In this document: positions 33,905 to 35,321 of the stretch, in pieces
How the letters are laid out: every line of letters starts with the position of its first letter
Numbering within the stretch: the first letter of the stretch is position 1
Assembly (NCBI GenBank): GCA_022703375.1
Contig: JAKLDS010000022.1
Span: forward strand, 1 to 35,321
Source: Deltaproteobacteria bacterium
GTDB taxonomy: Bacteria; Desulfobacterota; Syntrophia; Syntrophales; Smithellaceae
Length of the DNA stretch: 35,321 nucleotides
Direction of reading: 5' to 3'
Translations under genes and position numbers: made by a program
Notes under the pieces: generated by a model
Told to the model about the DNA's origin: nothing
The model's database searches: none
Seen by the model: only the letters and a program-made list of their open reading frames with translations

Positions 33905-35098
33905 ATGCTGCTATCCGGTTTGGATACAACAAAAATTGCGATAATCGGTCCGGGTCGTCTGGGAACGTCTTTTGCTTATAAATTCGGTCGTGATAATAAA
34001 AATGTAACGATTTATTATCATAATTCGGATGTCTGCAAAGCAATCAACAGAGACCACCTGAATCCTATTCATCTGACCGCTGATCTGGTGGAAAGGTCGG
34101 GCGGCATGCGGAATATTCCCAGGTTATCCTCTAAAGTATTCGCCACCAATGATCTGGAATATGTCGTGGAAAACAATGATTTTATCGTGCTCGCCATCAC
34201 CATGCCGCGCCTGTCGGAATTACTTAATTTTCTCAAGCCGATGATTGATCAAAAGGCGGGAAACACCTGCCTGATTTCGCCGATTAAAGGTTTAATAGCC
34301 AATCAGGTATCAAAAGAATTAATTACTCCTTCGCAACTGATAAGAAACCACATGGATGGTTTGGAAGATAAATATTCTATCGTGTGTGTCGGCGGACCGT
34401 TTTTTGACGTTGACATCGCCATGGGCAATCCTGTTTGCGTCACAGTTGCCGGGAAGAGGCGCATTGCCAATATCATCCGCGAGGAATTTCTCAAATTCAA
34501 CCGCAAAGAACTCAGCTCTTATTACAATTTTGATCTTGTCGGCGTGGAGGCTTGCGGGGCGTTGAAAAATATTGTCGCGAATATCAAGGGATTGACGGAC
34601 ACGCTGGCGCTGGGTGATTCGCTTCCGGGAACGATTTTCGCGCGGTCCGGGGTGGAGATAAGGTCGCTTTCCCGTCTGCTGGGCGGCAGCTTTCAGGCTT
34701 TCCACAGCCAGGCGGGTGTGGGTGACATGTATGTGACTGTTTCTTCGCTGGCCAGCAAGAATTACCGCTACGGAAAATATTTTTATGAAAATTACACCGG
34801 CAATCCCATTGAAACTAATCTGAAGGTTCTGGAGAAAATTGACGGAACGCCGGAAGGGCCCAACACTATCAGAAATGTTTATAAGTATCTGGAAAAGAAA
34901 AATATGTACAGCCCGCTTTTCTCCTGCGCCTACGAGATATTCAACAAGGTCGGGAGCAAAGAAGCAATAAGAGATTTGATTATTCAGGCCTGCCAGTTTG
35001 ATAAGCGATCCAAAGAGTATATCGGCCCGCTCTCCCGTATGATGTATCGCCTCTTGCCTGATCACTGGTATCGGCGAGAAAGAGAACTTTTCGATTGA
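33905..35098 (+). CDS. GpsA-like NAD(P)-dependent glycerol-3-phosphate dehydrogenase
   Basis: 397 residues. The N-terminal Rossmann fold starts KIAIIGPGRLGTSFA (nucleotide loop Gly15-x-Gly17-x-x-Gly20), followed by VENNDFIVLAITMPRL, the substrate-region SPIKGLI, VGGPFFDVDIAMGN, and the C-terminal GVEACGALKNIVANIKGL with LGDSLPGTIFARSGVEI and AGVGDMYVTVSSLASKNYRYG, all characteristic of GpsA. It is about 65 residues longer than typical GpsA (about 335) and differs at several usually strict positions, so the substrate may not be glycerol 3-phosphate. The ATG at 33905 is preferred over a TTG at 33899 because CAGGG lies nine bases before it. A consensus promoter precedes it. Confidence 0.85.
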   Translation: MLLSGLDTTKIAIIGPGRLGTSFAYKFGRDNKNVTIYYHNSDVCKAINRDHLNPIHLTADLVERSGGMRNIPRLSSKVFATNDLEYVVENNDFIVLAITMPRLSELLNFLKPMIDQKAGNTCLISPIKGLIANQVSKELITPSQLIRNHMDGLEDKYSIVCVGGPFFDVDIAMGNPVCVTVAGKRRIANIIREEFLKFNRKELSSYYNFDLVGVEACGALKNIVANIKGLTDTLALGDSLPGTIFARSGVEIRSLSRLLGGSFQAFHSQAGVGDMYVTVSSLASKNYRYGKYFYENYTGNPIETNLKVLEKIDGTPEGPNTIRNVYKYLEKKNMYSPLFSCAYEIFNKVGSKEAIRDLIIQACQFDKRSKEYIGPLSRMMYRLLPDHWYRRERELFD

Positions 35099-35120
35099 CG
35101 GTCTGGTAAAGAGTTCAGAT

Positions 35121-35139
35121 ATCCCGATTGTATCGGGAT
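35121..35139. repeat. Perfect hairpin after the GpsA-like gene
   Basis: ATCCCGAT-TGT-ATCGGGAT is an 8-bp perfect stem with three-base loop and no T-run. ATCGGGATT also occurs at 26506 and 26557, so it may be part of a dispersed short repeat. Confidence 0.5.
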
Positions 35140-35174
35140 TGCGCTACAACCTTTCGTCATTTTATAATTAGCCG

Positions 35175-35321
35175 ATGGCCATCCTGAAAAAAATTTTTTA
35201 TAAAGAAGATACGGTGCGGATTGCCCGTTTTCTTTTAGGAAAAAAACTTATCAGAGAAATTCGCGGCATCAGGCTTGCCGGTATGATAACGGAAACGGAA
35301 GCATACTGCGGCAGGGCTGAC
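35175..35321 (+). CDS. DNA-3-methyladenine glycosylase (partial, 5' end)
   Basis: The first 49 residues read MAILKKIFYKEDTVRIARFLLGKKL and continue IREIRGIRLAGMITETEAYCGRAD, which is the start of the AAG/MPG-type 3-methyladenine DNA glycosylases: the DT...A..LLGK..R segment and ITETEAYxGxxD, whose Glu is the catalytic residue region. These enzymes remove alkylated purines in base-excision repair. The window edge cuts the gene after codon 49. No good ribosome site is visible. Confidence 0.85.
   Translation, partial: MAILKKIFYKEDTVRIARFLLGKKLIREIRGIRLAGMITETEAYCGRAD

Noticed and set aside
1-35321. CRISPR array, tRNA, rRNA, prophage or insertion sequence
   Set aside because: I found no regularly spaced direct repeats, no cloverleaf sequences and no transposase or phage protein.

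Overview
The window looks like chromosomal DNA of a syntrophic or anaerobic deltaproteobacterium (Thermodesulfobacteriota, close to Syntrophus/Smithella). This rests on the gene content: a multi-cofactor NADH-oxidising module within complex I, a probable Re-citrate synthase, two sigma-54 activators of NtrC type, and a putative pan-motif leader before panC. It is inference; no 16S gene or other decisive marker is present. I found no tRNA, rRNA, CRISPR array, transposase or phage gene.

Layout. Positions 1-7870 (minus strand) hold a tightly packed complex I operon, read nuoA-B-C-D-E-(HndB-like [2Fe-2S] protein)-F-G-H, with nuoH cut by the window edge. Its upstream region (7871-8214) has a good sigma-54 -24/-12 candidate facing nuoA and two 13-bp dyads placed like activator sites. 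The divergent gene (8215-9573) encodes a sigma-54 activator. Next come adk, a nested pair of intergenic repeats, a UvrD/Rep-type helicase and a small universal stress protein (9933-13432). A bidirectional hairpin then separates these from a minus-strand block (13747-18832) of Re-citrate synthase-like protein with a C-terminal Cache-like domain, aspS and hisS. Positions 19193-22089 carry two divergent, apparently unrelated alpha/beta hydrolases, one a lipoprotein. comEC (minus) is divergent from a PilS-like kinase and PilR-like sigma-54 regulator (22164-27975). Then follow panC-panD and metK-ahcY (28114-32119, plus), a two-domain universal stress protein and a MORN_2-repeat protein (minus), a GpsA-like dehydrogenase (plus), and the 5' end of a 3-methyladenine DNA glycosylase gene cut by the right edge.

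How they fit together. Complex I with the extra iron-sulfur subunits would link NADH (and perhaps ferredoxin) to the ion gradient. Re-citrate synthase would feed acetyl-CoA into glutamate synthesis. metK and ahcY form the SAM/SAH part of the methyl cycle, and panC/panD form beta-alanine and pantothenate for CoA. The most promising unexplained systems are (i) sigma-54 control of complex I by the adjacent activator, (ii) a pan-motif leader before panC whose conserved strand can pair with the terminator, and (iii) the Cache-like domain fused to a cytoplasmic citrate-forming enzyme.
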